64,000 nt of DNA. Source: Porogramme epimiltina (lineage: Eukaryota > Basidiomycota > Agaricomycetes > Polyporales > Polyporaceae). This document shows, piece after piece, positions 1-12,470 of this stretch (its first letter is position 1; each line of letters starts with the position of its first letter). The notes beneath the pieces were generated by a model that saw only the letters and a list, made by a program, of their open reading frames with translations, did no database searches and was not told the origin of the DNA. Both the position numbers and the translations under genes were made by a program. The stretch covers positions 40,010 through 104,009 of the forward strand of contig FTLJ01000544.1 of assembly GCA_900155495.1 (NCBI GenBank). Direction: 5' to 3'.

Positions 1-3000
1 CGGTTCACGAACAGGCTGGAATGAGCGTTGGCGCGTACCAGATTGAAGAACTTTCCCTGTGAGTCTAGCGCAGGGTATTGTATTGTCGTATAGAGTTATG
101 TTAGTTCATCAATGTTTATGTACACATGGTAGACACGAGCTTCTCATGATTACGGACAACCATTCTCATAAGTCAAAATAACCACCCCATGATATGCTAT
201 CACGAGGTCACCAGATGTTCTCCCCCGGTGCACCAGGTTCAGGAATGCATTGTTTTATTCCTACAAAGTTACATCTAACTTGATTACTCCGAAACCAAGA
301 CGTCCTCATCCAAGATCAAAACGTCGTCGTATCCTGACAGGCGAATCTTCAACATAGGGACCCAACATCCCCTCCCCACACGGCGGAGCCCACAAAGGAT
401 CAAATCCTGGACTATGAGGGGTGGGTAGCCCTCATGAAGGCGACGTTCAGCCTGTGCAGGATTCGAATCCCTGTTATCCCTGTATCAAGCGCATTATATA
501 GCGACTGTGCCTACCATGGCGTAGATCACCTCGTCGATAACTTTCTTCACTAGTTTTCCGACAGGGATGGGCTCGGCAGTCGATGTAGTTCGCCTGACAT
601 GTATATATTTATCGTGAGGGTCGTAGTCGAAGAACTAAGGGGCAGGTAATATTAGAAACCACATGCCACTTAGCATCGATGTTGACAATGAGAAGGAACT
701 CACCTGGATCCGGAGCCGCAATTTGGTTGAGATGTCGCTCGGTAAAGCAGTCGGTGAATTCACATCCTCCAACGCGGTATCCAGATCGGCAATCGAGGTC
801 GTGGATAGCGGAATGCCCGGGACATCGTCCTTGAGTTCGAATTCAATGGTCTCATTGTAGTACCTATTAGGTTGCTCTTGGTGGCAAGGTACTAACGGTA
901 CATCCGAGTATATCTATACTCTGTTGAAAATGCTGTTTAATACCATATACGAGCTTTCTACTTACTGTGTGGGGGGCGCGGACTAGTCCGTAGGCAAGGG
1001 GGCTGGTGTCTGTCATGGGCGGATGTGGGACGGCACCAGTGGACTGAGACATATGGGCTGAGGGAACAGTAGTTTGCCGGGGCGCGCGGCGTATGGAAAT
1101 GTAATCCACAGGCGAAGGAAAGACGGGAATATCTGCGGAAGAGACTGTGCTGAGAGGAGAGATGCATTTCATGGCAAGTGAAAGGGGCAGCTTATATACC
1201 ACTGTTGGGGGAGGAAGCGTTTGTGAGAATTGCGGAAATACAAAACTTAGTACTCATGGAGGCTGCCGAGTGAGCAGCTCTGCTTCCGGTCGCGACATAT
1301 ACTACGGCAATGTGCGGAATGAGGTCGGTAGGATATATGTGTACACAGCAGGGGGCGAGGTTTTTCGGACCTTTTACGGGCTGGCTAGCATCACGTAGCC
1401 CGACTCGGTGCCATTCCTACCAGATTGTCTCCAGATTTTCGAATGACATCAGTAGCCGAGATCTCATCGCACGGGCGGCTAAGTGACACGGCTTGTGCCA
1501 CCTTGACTCCGCTCTCATTGGGACCCCTCCTGGCTAGCGTGAATTATTCCTCTCAGCCTGCTACGTACATAGCCCCATGCCGCCTGTCAGCGCGAAAATT
1601 TTCACAGAATCTGACTCTACTTAGAGCCCTCGGTTCTCGTCGCGTCTCACCTCTCAGCCCTCTTCCCGGGCACACAGCCAATCCCTGTTTTTTCTGCACG
1701 GATCGCATTCCCTGCAGACCCACTACGTGGTCTCTATTTGTGTCCCTCAGGGCACATATCCTTTGCCGCACTCATCAACTTCCCTCAGACATTACGCCTC
1801 CCCTCCTGGTTCCTCTTTCTCGCACTCGACATCCCGCCCTTTCGCTTCTGCTTCCGCCTTTGTCGTGCTATGGATGACCCCGCGTCCCTTGCAGCACGCG
1901 GCTCTCCTCCATATTGGATCGTAATTCCGCTCCGTGACGGTCGCTTCTCTCCGCTTTCCCACTGCTGGCTGCAGGCAATGGTGTCGTGGATATGTAATCC
2001 GAGCCCCTTGTGACAGTGCCATCTCTTAGGAATCTTAGCATAAGGTTTATTCTACCATTCCTAGGTTCCTGAAGTTGATAGCAATACCCACGTCCACGAG
2101 TCATCCCTGTCATAGACGCTCTCAAGAACTTCGCGACCTGCGGCCACCCTGACAAGATGGCGGCGAACATCCTCAAGCCCTACTTGGCTCTTCACTTCTA
2201 CGTTGGAAGGAGGTCTGCGTGAACCGTGTTGTGTTGTCTTCTTACTCTACGCTCCCTCTTCAAGTTATAGGTAGACATCCTTGGCGACAGCACATCAAGC
2301 GACCTCCATTTTCGCATCTCTCCATTAGGTCTGCGGTCAGTCTCCAGCTCCCCTTATTGGATTCTAATGAAGTCTTGGACTAGAAACGTTGGCACGCTCG
2401 ACATGTCTTTGGATAGGCGGCATGTTATGTTATCGCGCGATTTAGCTGCGGCCTCGAATTGGACGTCCCAACCGCCACGTCGTCGGGAGATAGGTGGAAA
2501 TCAATTAATGATTTTGGGCCCGCTCGGGGGCCCTAAGCGCCTATCCGGTTTGTCCTGCGGTCATAGCAGGCTCCTTTTCCGGAAATTTAACCTCGATCGT
2601 GTAAGTTCTTTGTTTTGTTTGTGTCGCTCATCTTCCTTTGCCATATGGTCATCGCTTATTCAGTGTCCGTCCACTGTGCTTCCCCTAGGCATGCCTAGCA
2701 CCGCCGGCGAGGCGAATGCAAACTTTGGTCTCACGAAGCGAAGAGTGGCTGAAACCCAAGGTGCCCGAAGAGAAGCTCGCACGAGGTGATGAGGTTGACC
2801 TCGAGGAGCCCCACCTTTGTCGAGATTGGGTACTTGAGGTCTATTCGAATTCTACTTGCATATAACAAAGTTTATCGATGCCTTCGTTGACTAACACATT
2901 ACGATCAGCCCCCTCTAGAGGTCCAAGCCATCCGACTGCAGGCGATGTGTCTAGGTGTGTCTTCCGTCATTCTGCGGAGTCCATGCGGTGTCTAATGTGG

Positions 3001-6000
3001 TTTATGGTAGGTCTGCCTCATTCACAGACCCATGACTGCCTAGAAGCTAGACGCACGGTCGAGGCTCGCTCGTCTCCGTCCGTTCGATCACACGGACCAC
3101 TGATCGGTCTTCCCTCGCAAAACTTCATTCTACAATTAAACAGCCTAAACCCGAACAAGGGGATGCACATCGCAGTGCGTTGCCCTCAAATTTGTTCCTG
3201 AATTTCTTTCCGTCTCCTTGCAGTATGTTGTACCGCCTCGTGAACACTACAACGCCCTGCCCCCCTTCCTTCCTGCTGCCCGTTCTGGGGGATCATGTGT
3301 GGACCGTAATTAAAGTCAGCAGCAACCGAGACATCCACGGCCCTGGCGGGTCTTATCATGTAATGTGCGTCCCAAGCATTTTGCCTACACCTCAGTAATA
3401 GACGTTGTTTATTCACAAACCCACACTGTCCTCCCTCTCCTATCTCAGCAAGAGCCTTCCGCCGGGCACTAGAGCACAATTCGAACATAGTGGGATTTCT
3501 ACCTTAGAGAGACCAAGGCTGATCACATTAGCTTACCACGGATATGTAATCTCACACATGCAGTGCGAAGGTGCAACCTCGATAACTAGTTATACTATGT
3601 ACCCCACAGGAAAATTCTGACCAGTATCATGCGAGGGTTCTAAAAATGGTGATCATTATCACTTTCTGGGTTATAAATGCTGACGAAGTCCTCATAGATG
3701 GTTGTTGATTGCTGAGCACTGAACACTGAGCGCCACCAGGGCCTGCTGAAGACGTCTATATTCTCGCCGCTCAGGTAGCCGCCTAGACCATTGTACCACA
3801 TCCCAGTACCACACCCCCGGCCCCACGTGATATAGTCCTACGGTTTCGCCGGATGCTTTCATATGCACAAGTTCCATGCGCTAACCAGGGTGAGGGGGGT
3901 TCTCGCTTGCCCTGGGCCTGCACCTTCTTTTGTGACTGCCGCACTTCCGTATACGGTATACCAGCTCCTCACGACCTCGCTGCCGATATTCCTTTACCTT
4001 CTACACCAATACCAGTATCCGGCAATAGCGATCGGTAGTCCTACGCCCTAGGTTGCCGAGCGGAGGAATTGTGGGGCTTATTGCTCTCACGTTCATATAC
4101 GTGTATCATTGAGAACGGGCAGAAGTTCTACACCGAGATGAAGAAGCGCCGCACTATGGGGAAGTTGGTGTGTTCTGGTTGATATTATAAGCCCGAAAAG
4201 GCATAATGGTGAAGGACTGGGCGTCGCAAGTACCGGCAGAAGGGGAAGTTCAGGAGGAGCTATCCAGTGGGGGAAAGGTGGGTGGACGCGGCGAAGTTGT
4301 GTATATCTTGATTCTTCGGAGCTTTTTAGTCGGGTTGTCTCACGCTGCGTTATCAGATTCGTATGGCGAGGTAAACTATACATAGGCCGCTAGACCACGT
4401 GCGCTGGCTAACCAAGAAAAAAATTCGCGGCCTAAGATTTCCAACTAACCCAATCCGCACACAAAATCCTATGAGCACCTCAAACATGACCATGTCATGG
4501 CAACGCTAACGTTTCGTCTGAAAAAATTATCACACCGACCTCAGAACAGAACTACTGGGGTATGGAATGCATTGGAGCAGGAATGGGAAGGTTTTATAGG
4601 CCACAGCAAGGATACTGAGCACAACTACAGGCAACATTGAGCAAAGTGTGCCGTGACCTCGATGCAAGCATTCTCGTTATCGAGCCGAAAAGCGGCGCAT
4701 CCGAGATCCCTGGCAGGAAAGGACCTGTCGCTGTGCCTCCACCGACAGCTCCTGGGCACCCCGCTGGAAGTACGAAAAGGTTGTTGCATCAAATGCGACC
4801 TCTGGCAGGTTAATGATGAATGGGCCCGCCCTGTGTCATTGGGAAGGTTTTATCGCTTGCCTCCGTCTTCTAGCAGTTGTTGGTGCAGGTTGAGCCTGTG
4901 AGCCAGAGAAGGGGTTTTCATGGCATTATCTCGAATCCACTCACCTCACAAACCCTCAGCTATTCGGAGACGAAGACTGAATTTCTGAAGCGAGCGAGGA
5001 GTTATGTTGGACGGAGATGACGCCTGTGTTCACAGTGCATCTATATGCGACGTGTCGTTGGTATTTCAGAGCTCGTGGTCCTAGATAGAATATTGTGTAG
5101 GCGGATGTTTGTTACAATTTGATTGCGAGCTATTGAGCGAAGCGAGTCGGCACCCCTTTTCTTGAAAGATGGTTAACGATGAGGTCCGAGGAGCTTCGTG
5201 CCGCCATTGAACTTGATGTTGCTCGGGAGAGTCATATTGTCCTCCACCTACTAGCACATTGAAAAGTAAAAAAAGAGTAGAGTGGGCATACCAGGGGGGC
5301 ACGGATTGAATGGGCGAAATAGGTGCTGCCTCCAAGGGTGACAAAATTAAGCCTAAGCAGGAAGATTCGTGAGATGGTCGGGCAGAGGACGAACCTCGGC
5401 GGCCGGGCAGTTCTTCGTGAAACTGTTGCTTCAATGCGACATGGCTATGAGGGAGACGGGAGTCGAGGAGTTGAGCGAGTACGCTGTGTTCTGCTGTATT
5501 CGCATCTGAGGCACGATTTATTTATTCTCACGGCCGGGCTGATCAGCCCTGGCTGTCGTTCTCTCAGTCCCCCGGCACCTGCTATTCACTACGCTCTGCA
5601 ACCTCTGCGTGCCTACAACGAAATTTTACAGACGGTCACACTCTGAATAACTGCGAGGGACTTGAAAGTATGCGTTCCACAGGACTTAAGGTGCGTCTTT
5701 ATCTGAACTCCGTCTACATTTCGATGGTAGTACAGTTTTCGCATGGCCACCGTCTCACAGGGATACGTTCTTCTCTGGGGCACAGACCAACCTGCACGCA
5801 ATGGGCTTATCGCACCGGGGACGAAGTTAAAGCTTACACCAAGCTGCTGCAAGGCACCGACTATCGTGGTAGCACCAATCTGAGGCCATGGAACGGATAT
5901 CATACACCGGCCGAGACTGCGGTGGCCGCGGCTCGGCTTTGGAGTGGCCGCAGCCGCCTTCTGTAGACCAGTCGATCGATGCAAAGGGTCGCCAGGCATC

Positions 6001-8523
6001 TACTAGAAACACTCCTGATGCACAGCCCGCACTGGAGAAGTCGGGGCGCAATACATCTCCGCTTCCATTGGCGGTGTCCTCCCATTACGGTTACTTCTGC
6101 TGAGTGCCGAGCCCCTTCCACAGGAGCGGCCATACGCGTATTCGCCTCGTGTTCAAGTGCGATGCATTCCTTGGAATTCTTACCCGTTTATCCGGAATTC
6201 CGCCAATTGATCGCCCGTCTCACCTTCCGATGTGTCGGAGACACTACACAATCATATCGCGGCATGTGGACCCAAAGAGCCACTAGATCACCCATTCACG
6301 CGCCGCCGAGGCCAGTTAAACCTCTAGGCTGGAAGTTGACAGGACCCCCGTGCTGGAAAGGAAGCCAACGATGCTCGCTGACGACGTCTAAAAGGGCCGG
6401 GCACCAAACACAATGTGTCATCTAAACATATCATAAGAGAAACGCACGCACGGAGAAGAGATAGCTCCGAGGTGATCGAGCTCAAGGACATGCTGTTCGA
6501 ATGCCCGCCACTTGCCGCGCTGCTCGGGCTCTCTTGCGGGACCCCTGTGCTCGTAGCGATCGATGGCCATCATACGCTGTCCTATCCCCCATTTTCGTGC
6601 GCAAGCCTAGCACTGAACGGGTCACTTCCCCGCATGCCTCGCGGGCGTTGTCCACGCATTGTTGTCCTCCAGTTGCCCTGTCTCGCAAAGGCATGTTGAT
6701 TCAACACGGCCATGGCTACTGGCAGGCGCAGCCTCGACGTGGACATGCTCGACCTATCCGCCCACCTAAAGGATCGCTGCCGCCGCTCCTTCCGAACGCT
6801 TACCCATTATAGAATCTCCACGTTATACCCTCTCGACCAGGCGGCCCATGGTGGTGGGCCGGGGCCAGGACTACCCACCTAATCGCAATAGTAACCGGAG
6901 CGGCAGGACAGACTCCCTGACAGCTCGTTCATGCGCTGGAGATCCGTTCAAGCCGCCGTAGCATTGGTGTGTGCTAATACGGGCCGTGGCGGTAACCCCC
7001 TTTGTATGACGGCAGGAGAGCCACCCCGAGTGCCTCGTGTGCGGTTCAAAGTTTTCGAGGCGGCCTTGGAACGCACACTGTCAACGTTATGTATAGTGAG
7101 TGGGCTGGCACTTCGTTTATCCCTCATCACTCCACCTTCGTCTCTGATCCCGGGTCCTCTTCTCTCGTGACTCAAAAAATGGGACGGCTTTCTTCTCGTC
7201 CACCTGTGCTTCCCTAGATAATTTCACAGAGCAACGTGTCAGAGCGGGGGGTGACTGACGAACGAATGTGCGAATACGGCCGGCGCAACCTAGTGGCCAG
7301 GCACATATTCATTTGGGGCTCGCTCCTACGGGCGCGCAGCCTCGGAGCTGTCACCACGCGGAAACTATTCCCGGCGGGCTACGCTCCGAGGCCGCGGCTC
7401 GCTCGAAGCGCGTGCAAAACGCAATCAGACAGCGTGTGACACGGTAGCAATTGGGAGACTCGACCCCAAATCTCTTGAAACGTTCGCGGCTTCTTCGCTT
7501 CCTGTGTCGCATGTACAAGTAATCTTACACCTCTCTTTTCGAAGGCTCCTCGTAATTCTATTTCTGCCTGTTTGAATCCCAGTAAGCCCACAGAACAAGA
7601 CGCACCAAATATCACTCAGTCAATGCTCGGTGAAGCTACGCACACAGGATTCGCGAACTTCATAACGCGAGAATGTTCGGGGTGCGCGAAACCAGCTTGG
7701 GTGGCCTGCAAGAGGGAAAGGAATTGGCTTTTGCTCCGTAGTCCGTGTACAGCTTTGAGTCGCGCACGCTCACCGAGCTCGACAAATGTAGGTGCACTGC
7801 TAGTCTTGGCCTGGGAAGTTTTATGTGGATACTATATAAGAAGGGTTAATATGCATCGAATGTGGGGAGCTCAATAAAATCGCGATTGTCACGAGCTTGC
7901 TTGAAAATTAACTTAGTATGGGTAACTACTAACAGGCGTGATCCGATTTGCATAGACATTGGGACTCCAGCGCAGAGCCCAAATGTTGTAGTCCAGGTGA
8001 CATTCAAAGACATTCCATGTTCTGAGTGTTACTCTACATGCATTACGCTGGTTGGTAAGGATTGTACATGGCGCCGTGGGAGGAACTCACTGGCTATGAC
8101 AGAATTTATCCGACCAAGGATATTATGCACATGTCGTATGGCGGTGGTATCCCGCCATGCAGGGGGGTATGATGATAATGAAAGGGATGAAAGGAGCAAA
8201 TGAAAGGGCGTGCGGATGACGTGGCGTAGTCATCAAAAATGCGACAACTATGCAAGGACAGAGGTGTGCGATGTGTAATGAACGATGTATGGACGCGCCA
8301 ATGTTAGGCGCAAGACGTAGACAAACTTGTGTAGTAGAAAAGAGAAAGCAATAGAGAGATCGTGAGACATCATCGGGGCTCGTCACGGTTTAGTGTATAA
8401 TTTATCCAATCCAATCAACACCTGCAGACGGGTCTCGGAATAAGCTGCCTGATTATATAGAATCGAGTCGTCACAGCACGCACCTCCAGCACATATCACC
8501 TCACCACCACATGGGGACGGACG
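1..8523. other. 8.5-kb stretch without a supported gene
   Basis: Every frame on both strands is broken into short ORFs, the longest about 150 codons. None resembles a protein family I know and none can be spliced into a sensible product. I see no long terminal repeats, transposase or reverse-transcriptase motifs, telomere repeats or credible tRNA. Base composition is mixed and lower in GC than the coding genes to the right. It may be decayed mobile DNA or long intergenic sequence; nothing visible decides this. Confidence 0.6.
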
Positions 8524-10551
8524 CTACGCGCCCCACTCCTCGAGGTTGTTCCCAAAACCGGGCCGCATCGTCCACGTCCCCCGCGCGCTATACCGATCCT
8601 CCGAGCGCGCGCGACCCGACCCGACGCTCATCCCGCTCGCGCTCTCCGTGCCCGCCGGGCCAAGCAGCCAGCCCGTCCACCAGCCGACGCGCTCCCCGTC
8701 GCTGCTCTCGTCGTCCCCGTCCACGCCTTTCCCCTTGCCCTTGCCCCGACCGCGGCCGGACTTGGACTTGGAGCGCGTCCTCGCGGAGCGGAACTTGGAC
8801 GACGCGCCGTCGGGCTTGGAGCTCGAGTACGACTCGGACGGCTCGATGAAGGAGATGCGTTTGGGTGTTGATGCCCCGGATGAGCCAGCGCTCCTCCGGC
8901 CCCCGAAGCCGAAGAGGTCCGGGACGTTGAGCAGAGACTGCGAAGGGGAAGGCATCACCGGGGTCACGGGGGTGACAGGTCTGGAGGATCCGGCGGAGCG
9001 GCTGCCTTTGAAGGAGGACTGCTTGGGAGGTGACGGTGCGCGCGTGGAGGTGGTATGGCGCGGCTTCGTGAACATTCTTGATATTGAGGTGGTTGCGTTT
9101 GAGGTGCCTACGGTAGGTGCGACGGTAGGGGGCGAGAGGAAAGATGGTCGAGGTGGCGGTGGAGGCCGCGCGGGCGCCTTTCCGGATGATTGGGAACTTT
9201 GTCTCTGCTTCTCGAGGATATTGCGCAATGACTCCATTGTGCGGTCAACATGGAGTGTAGCCGACTCAGAGGAGGTAGAAGACGTCGATAGCTCTTCGAT
9301 GGGAGGGGTAAGAGGGCGGGACATGCGGGGAGCAGGAGAGGATTCGCGGATCGGCGTGACAGAGCGTGACCGCGTAGATGGTGGTTCCACTCGGATGGGT
9401 GGAGGCGGGGACTTCGATACCCGCGGCCTCTTCACCGTCGCCGCGCTGCTGCTGGAAGAGCGACGACGGAGGCTGGCCGTGGATAGCGGCGACGAAGATG
9501 CTGATGAGGTGGAGGCGCGGGGCATGACGTACGACGCGAGCACGTCCATGACTCGTCTTGGCTGCTCGACAGGGGCTGAAGCAGGAGCAGAACCAGGCGA
9601 GTCTTCCGGCTGAGAGAGTTCGGTCCGGTGCACAGTTTGGCTTGGAATGGGCGTTGGCGGCAGTCGAGAGGCAGAGCGCACACCGAGGGTCGACGGCAGC
9701 CCAATCTCGTCCGCCGCCTCCGACGAGTCGACGTACATCGTGATCGCGCGGGGCGCGGGTGCGATGAAATGGCTCCGGTCGTGCACCGAGAGTTGCAGGT
9801 TCGACGTCGACTGGGACGGATGGTGCCTCCGGAATTCGCGAGGGCGTTGACGGATATGGCTGCTACTGCTCGCCTCCATGCGCTCCGAGAGCCCCGAGGT
9901 CGGCAAGCTCTGGCTGATTGCTGCAGCGCGCGGCTGCGGGCCCTCCGCCTCGCCCTCGCTATCGTCGCCGCGCACCAAGCCCTCCACGCTCCGCGTTATT
10001 TCGTCCAGATCGTCCATCCACGATGCCTGCATGCTCCTCTCGCTCCTCATCCGGGACGTGAGTTTCTGCGCGCGCTCTTCGATGTGTCGATCCGCCGAGT
10101 CGTCTGCAAGGACGGCCGAGAGGCTCGTCTGTGTGGACATGGATGATTGTAGGAGAGCGTTGGATATTTCTAGCGCGTGAACGCTGCGCTCGAGGAGGGA
10201 GTCCAGATAAGGATCGCTAGCGTTTGCGACGCTCTGCTGCCTTCTATGGCTGCGTACTTGGCCCTGAGAACGCCGCGCGGCTCTGCGGGGGGAGACCGGG
10301 AGGCTGGGGGGAGGGCTGGGGATGTAGACGGCAGGGGCGTCCGAGTCACTGGCGTCGGTGTCTTCGTCGGCCTCTTCTGCGCTGTCCGGGTACGCTGGAG
10401 GCTGTTCAGACGGGATCTCCGGGAGGTCGGACACTCTGTGGCGGGGCGGGGAGGTGTACAGGGGGAGTGTCGTAACGTTAGAGTCTGAGGAAAGGCGGAG
10501 AGCAGAGAGCCGTTTGCGATGACTCCCCCGGCGATTTGGAATGGAGTACAT
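8524..10551 (-). CDS. hypothetical 675-aa disordered Ser/Pro-rich protein
   Basis: A single uninterrupted reading frame of 675 codons starts at an ATG (10551) and ends with TAG at 8524. The product is dominated by Ser, Pro and Arg and looks mostly disordered. It has Pro runs (for example PARPPPPPRP), many SP/TP sites and a basic Lys/Gly segment near residue 600 (GRGRGKGKGKG). One ordered-looking stretch lies around residues 115-180, where a helical segment (LDSLLERSVHALEI) is followed by acidic and basic heptads. The Trp-rich C-terminus (GWWTGWLLGP) is distinctive. No enzymatic domain, signal peptide or membrane segment is visible. I do not recognise a characterised family; a scaffold or regulatory phosphoprotein would fit the composition. 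It lies downstream of the two phosphodiesterase genes on the same strand. The absence of introns is unusual in this window. Confidence 0.75.
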   Translation of the reverse strand: MYSIPNRRGSHRKRLSALRLSSDSNVTTLPLYTSPPRHRVSDLPEIPSEQPPAYPDSAEEADEDTDASDSDAPAVYIPSPPPSLPVSPRRAARRSQGQVRSHRRQQSVANASDPYLDSLLERSVHALEISNALLQSSMSTQTSLSAVLADDSADRHIEERAQKLTSRMRSERSMQASWMDDLDEITRSVEGLVRGDDSEGEAEGPQPRAAAISQSLPTSGLSERMEASSSSHIRQRPREFRRHHPSQSTSNLQLSVHDRSHFIAPAPRAITMYVDSSEAADEIGLPSTLGVRSASRLPPTPIPSQTVHRTELSQPEDSPGSAPASAPVEQPRRVMDVLASYVMPRASTSSASSSPLSTASLRRRSSSSSAATVKRPRVSKSPPPPIRVEPPSTRSRSVTPIRESSPAPRMSRPLTPPIEELSTSSTSSESATLHVDRTMESLRNILEKQRQSSQSSGKAPARPPPPPRPSFLSPPTVAPTVGTSNATTSISRMFTKPRHTTSTRAPSPPKQSSFKGSRSAGSSRPVTPVTPVMPSPSQSLLNVPDLFGFGGRRSAGSSGASTPKRISFIEPSESYSSSKPDGASSKFRSARTRSKSKSGRGRGKGKGKGVDGDDESSDGERVGWWTGWLLGPAGTESASGMSVGSGRARSEDRYSARGTWTMRPGFGNNLEEWGA

Positions 10552-10959
10552 GGCTGGCGTGAGCGGTGGACGCGTACGCGTCCGAGGACGAGTCAGCGGA
10601 CGGGTGTAGGGAGGACGTCGATCAATGCGGAGAGCAGGGCGAGGACAAGTTTACACGGGCGGGCGTCTCTTCCGCTTGCCGTCTCATGGCGCGTGCGAAT
10701 CCACCGCGCGGGTCCCTGTCCGCGTGCTCCTGCCACTGACCTCATTCACCCCTCATTCCCCACTGCGCCCGCTTCGCCGCACGTTCTTTGCCTTCCAACG
10801 CCGTAAGTATTGCATCCTTCTATGTTCTATCCTACGCGGTGCACATACACCAATAATGTCCGTGCAATATTACAAACGACACAAACGGCATACAACATGC
10901 AGAAAGCCACGCCAGGGCAAGCCTCCTTCCGTACCTGACCTCGACGCAGTAGGCGCGAG
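10552..10959. other. intergenic, upstream of the 675-aa protein
   Basis: This 408-bp gap separates the 3' end of the first phosphodiesterase gene from the start of the disordered protein; both are on the minus strand. It should hold the terminator of the former and the promoter of the latter. I see no TATA box or other defined element. Confidence 0.5.
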
Positions 10960-12470
10960 TCAAGTCTTGACGGCTCCGGCCACCGGAGCCGCCACGGCGG
11001 GGGAGGGCGCGATATCGTCGAAGTTCTTTATAGGCCCGCCATACTTCTTCAGGTAATATTTCAACATGTTCTCCCAGAACATGCGCGTCGGCAGGTAGTA
11101 CCTGTACGACGTCCAGAGGAACATGCTACTGTGCTTGGCCAGGATCTTGTCATAGTCCGCTGTGGGCAGGATAAATTAGACTGTGCGGGTGCGGCGCGTA
11201 ACGTGCGGCACGCACTTCTCAGCGTCTCGCGGAGGTCTAGCCAATCCTTCGTCTTGTCGGTGAGGATAACGTCCACGCCCCATCTCGTAGCCTTTCAGGA
11301 GCACATCAGAAGCGTTCGCGGGCACGTTCTAAGGGCCGCCCTACCTCAATCATATGGGCGGGCTCGTTCACCGTCCAGACCATGACCTTCTTCCCCGCCC
11401 GCTTGCACTCCGCAATAAACCTGACGGTCGCCGAGTAAGCACCGCACCGCGTCCCCGCCGCGCCCACACGCAAACACACGCACCTCTGCCCCTCCCAGCT
11501 CGCGAGGGTCGCGAAATTAATTGAGAACGCGTCGCACGCGTCCCAAAAGTACGTGCGCGCAATGGTCGTGCTAATGCCAATATACGACCGCCGGCAGTAC
11601 GGGAGGATCGCCTTCGCCTGCGGGATGAAGCGCGGGTGCCAGAGCCCGAGCAGGATGCGCGGCGCGAGGTCCGTTTCCCAGTTCGGCTGTGCGGAGATGA
11701 CCTCGTGCATGAGCGTGAAGAGGTGCAGCGGCTCGCTGAACACCTTGACGTCGACGTTGAACGTCGCGTGTCTGTTCTCGGGCTGCGGGTGCGCGAGGTG
11801 TGGGGTCGGCGTGCCGTTTCGCGGACGAGCGGGCGCGGGGGGGCTGTGCTTACCTTCATGAGAAGCGCGACGGTCTCGACAAACGTGGGGATGGCCTGCT
11901 TTGGCTCGTGCAATGTGCGCAGATGCTCCATGCCGTCGGGGCCATACCAGTTGCGCTCCTTAATCTTCCCTGCAGAAGCGACTTGAGATGAAGCTTCCGA
12001 ACACATGTAGGCACTAGCAACGGACCTTTCCCGTCCGTCGTCCTCTCCAGCGCTGCGAACGGAAATGAGCGAACGTACTCGCGCGCTACACGCGTCTGAG
12101 GGACGACTTACTCGGATCATGGAACATGACTACAACATCGTCTAAAGAGACATGAACGTCTACCGCGTGCAGCCATATGAGCACTACTGAAGCTTGTGGC
12201 CAACATGACAACGGTCCGCACCGCTCTCGACGCCCTCTGCGCCGTCCTGGATCGCCCTCTGGAAGCTCGCGAGCGTGTTCTCCGGAAACGCCGCAGACGC
12301 CTGCAACACCCGCCCGTCGCCGTCTCGTCAATATCAATGCCCGCACGCGCCAACCGCAGCCGCTCTGCGTCCCCCAAACCACCATCGGCCACCCGGAACA
12401 AAGCGCGACTCACCCCGCGATGTCCCCAGCACTCCGGCAACTTAACGGACGAGGTAGAAGAGGAAGCCAT
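10960..12470 (-). CDS. glycerophosphodiester phosphodiesterase (GDPD), tandem copy 1
   Basis: Nine exons join to 978 nt, a 325-aa protein: 12470-12414, 12300-12222, 12159-12112, 12052-12026, 11969-11854, 11782-11484, 11420-11345, 11291-11216 and 11159-10960. The GDPD signature is complete: HRG at residues 17-19, PENT at 25-28, ESDVHVS at 44-50 and FHDP at 58-61, supplying the usual His, Arg, Glu, Asp and His active-site residues. The C-terminal half (GLWHP, WTVN, ILTD) follows the pattern of yeast Pgc1, a phosphatidylglycerol-specific phospholipase C. The family hydrolyses glycerophosphodiesters to an alcohol and glycerol-3-phosphate. No signal peptide is visible, so a cytosolic or lipid-droplet enzyme is likely. 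It is a clear paralogue of the gene at 13666-15065, with the same intron positions plus one extra intron. The substrate is inferred only. Confidence 0.9.

Noticed and set aside
440..480. tRNA-like GGATTCGAATCC (B-box-like palindrome)
   Set aside because: The T-arm does not pair around a TTCGAAT loop and no A-box or acceptor stem lies at the right distance on either strand.
466..486. Partial resemblance to the I-SceI homing endonuclease site (minus strand AGGGATAACAGGG core)
   Set aside because: Only about 13 of 18 positions fit and there is no homing endonuclease gene nearby; likely coincidence.
4580..4855. Repeated GGGAAGGTTTTAT at 4587 and 4841
   Set aside because: Only about 13 bp shared with no extended similarity, so not a repeat element.
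8546..9613. 355-codon plus frame antisense to the 675-aa protein
   Set aside because: A mirror of the minus-strand coding frame with no domain; the minus frame is longer, starts at ATG and has coherent composition.
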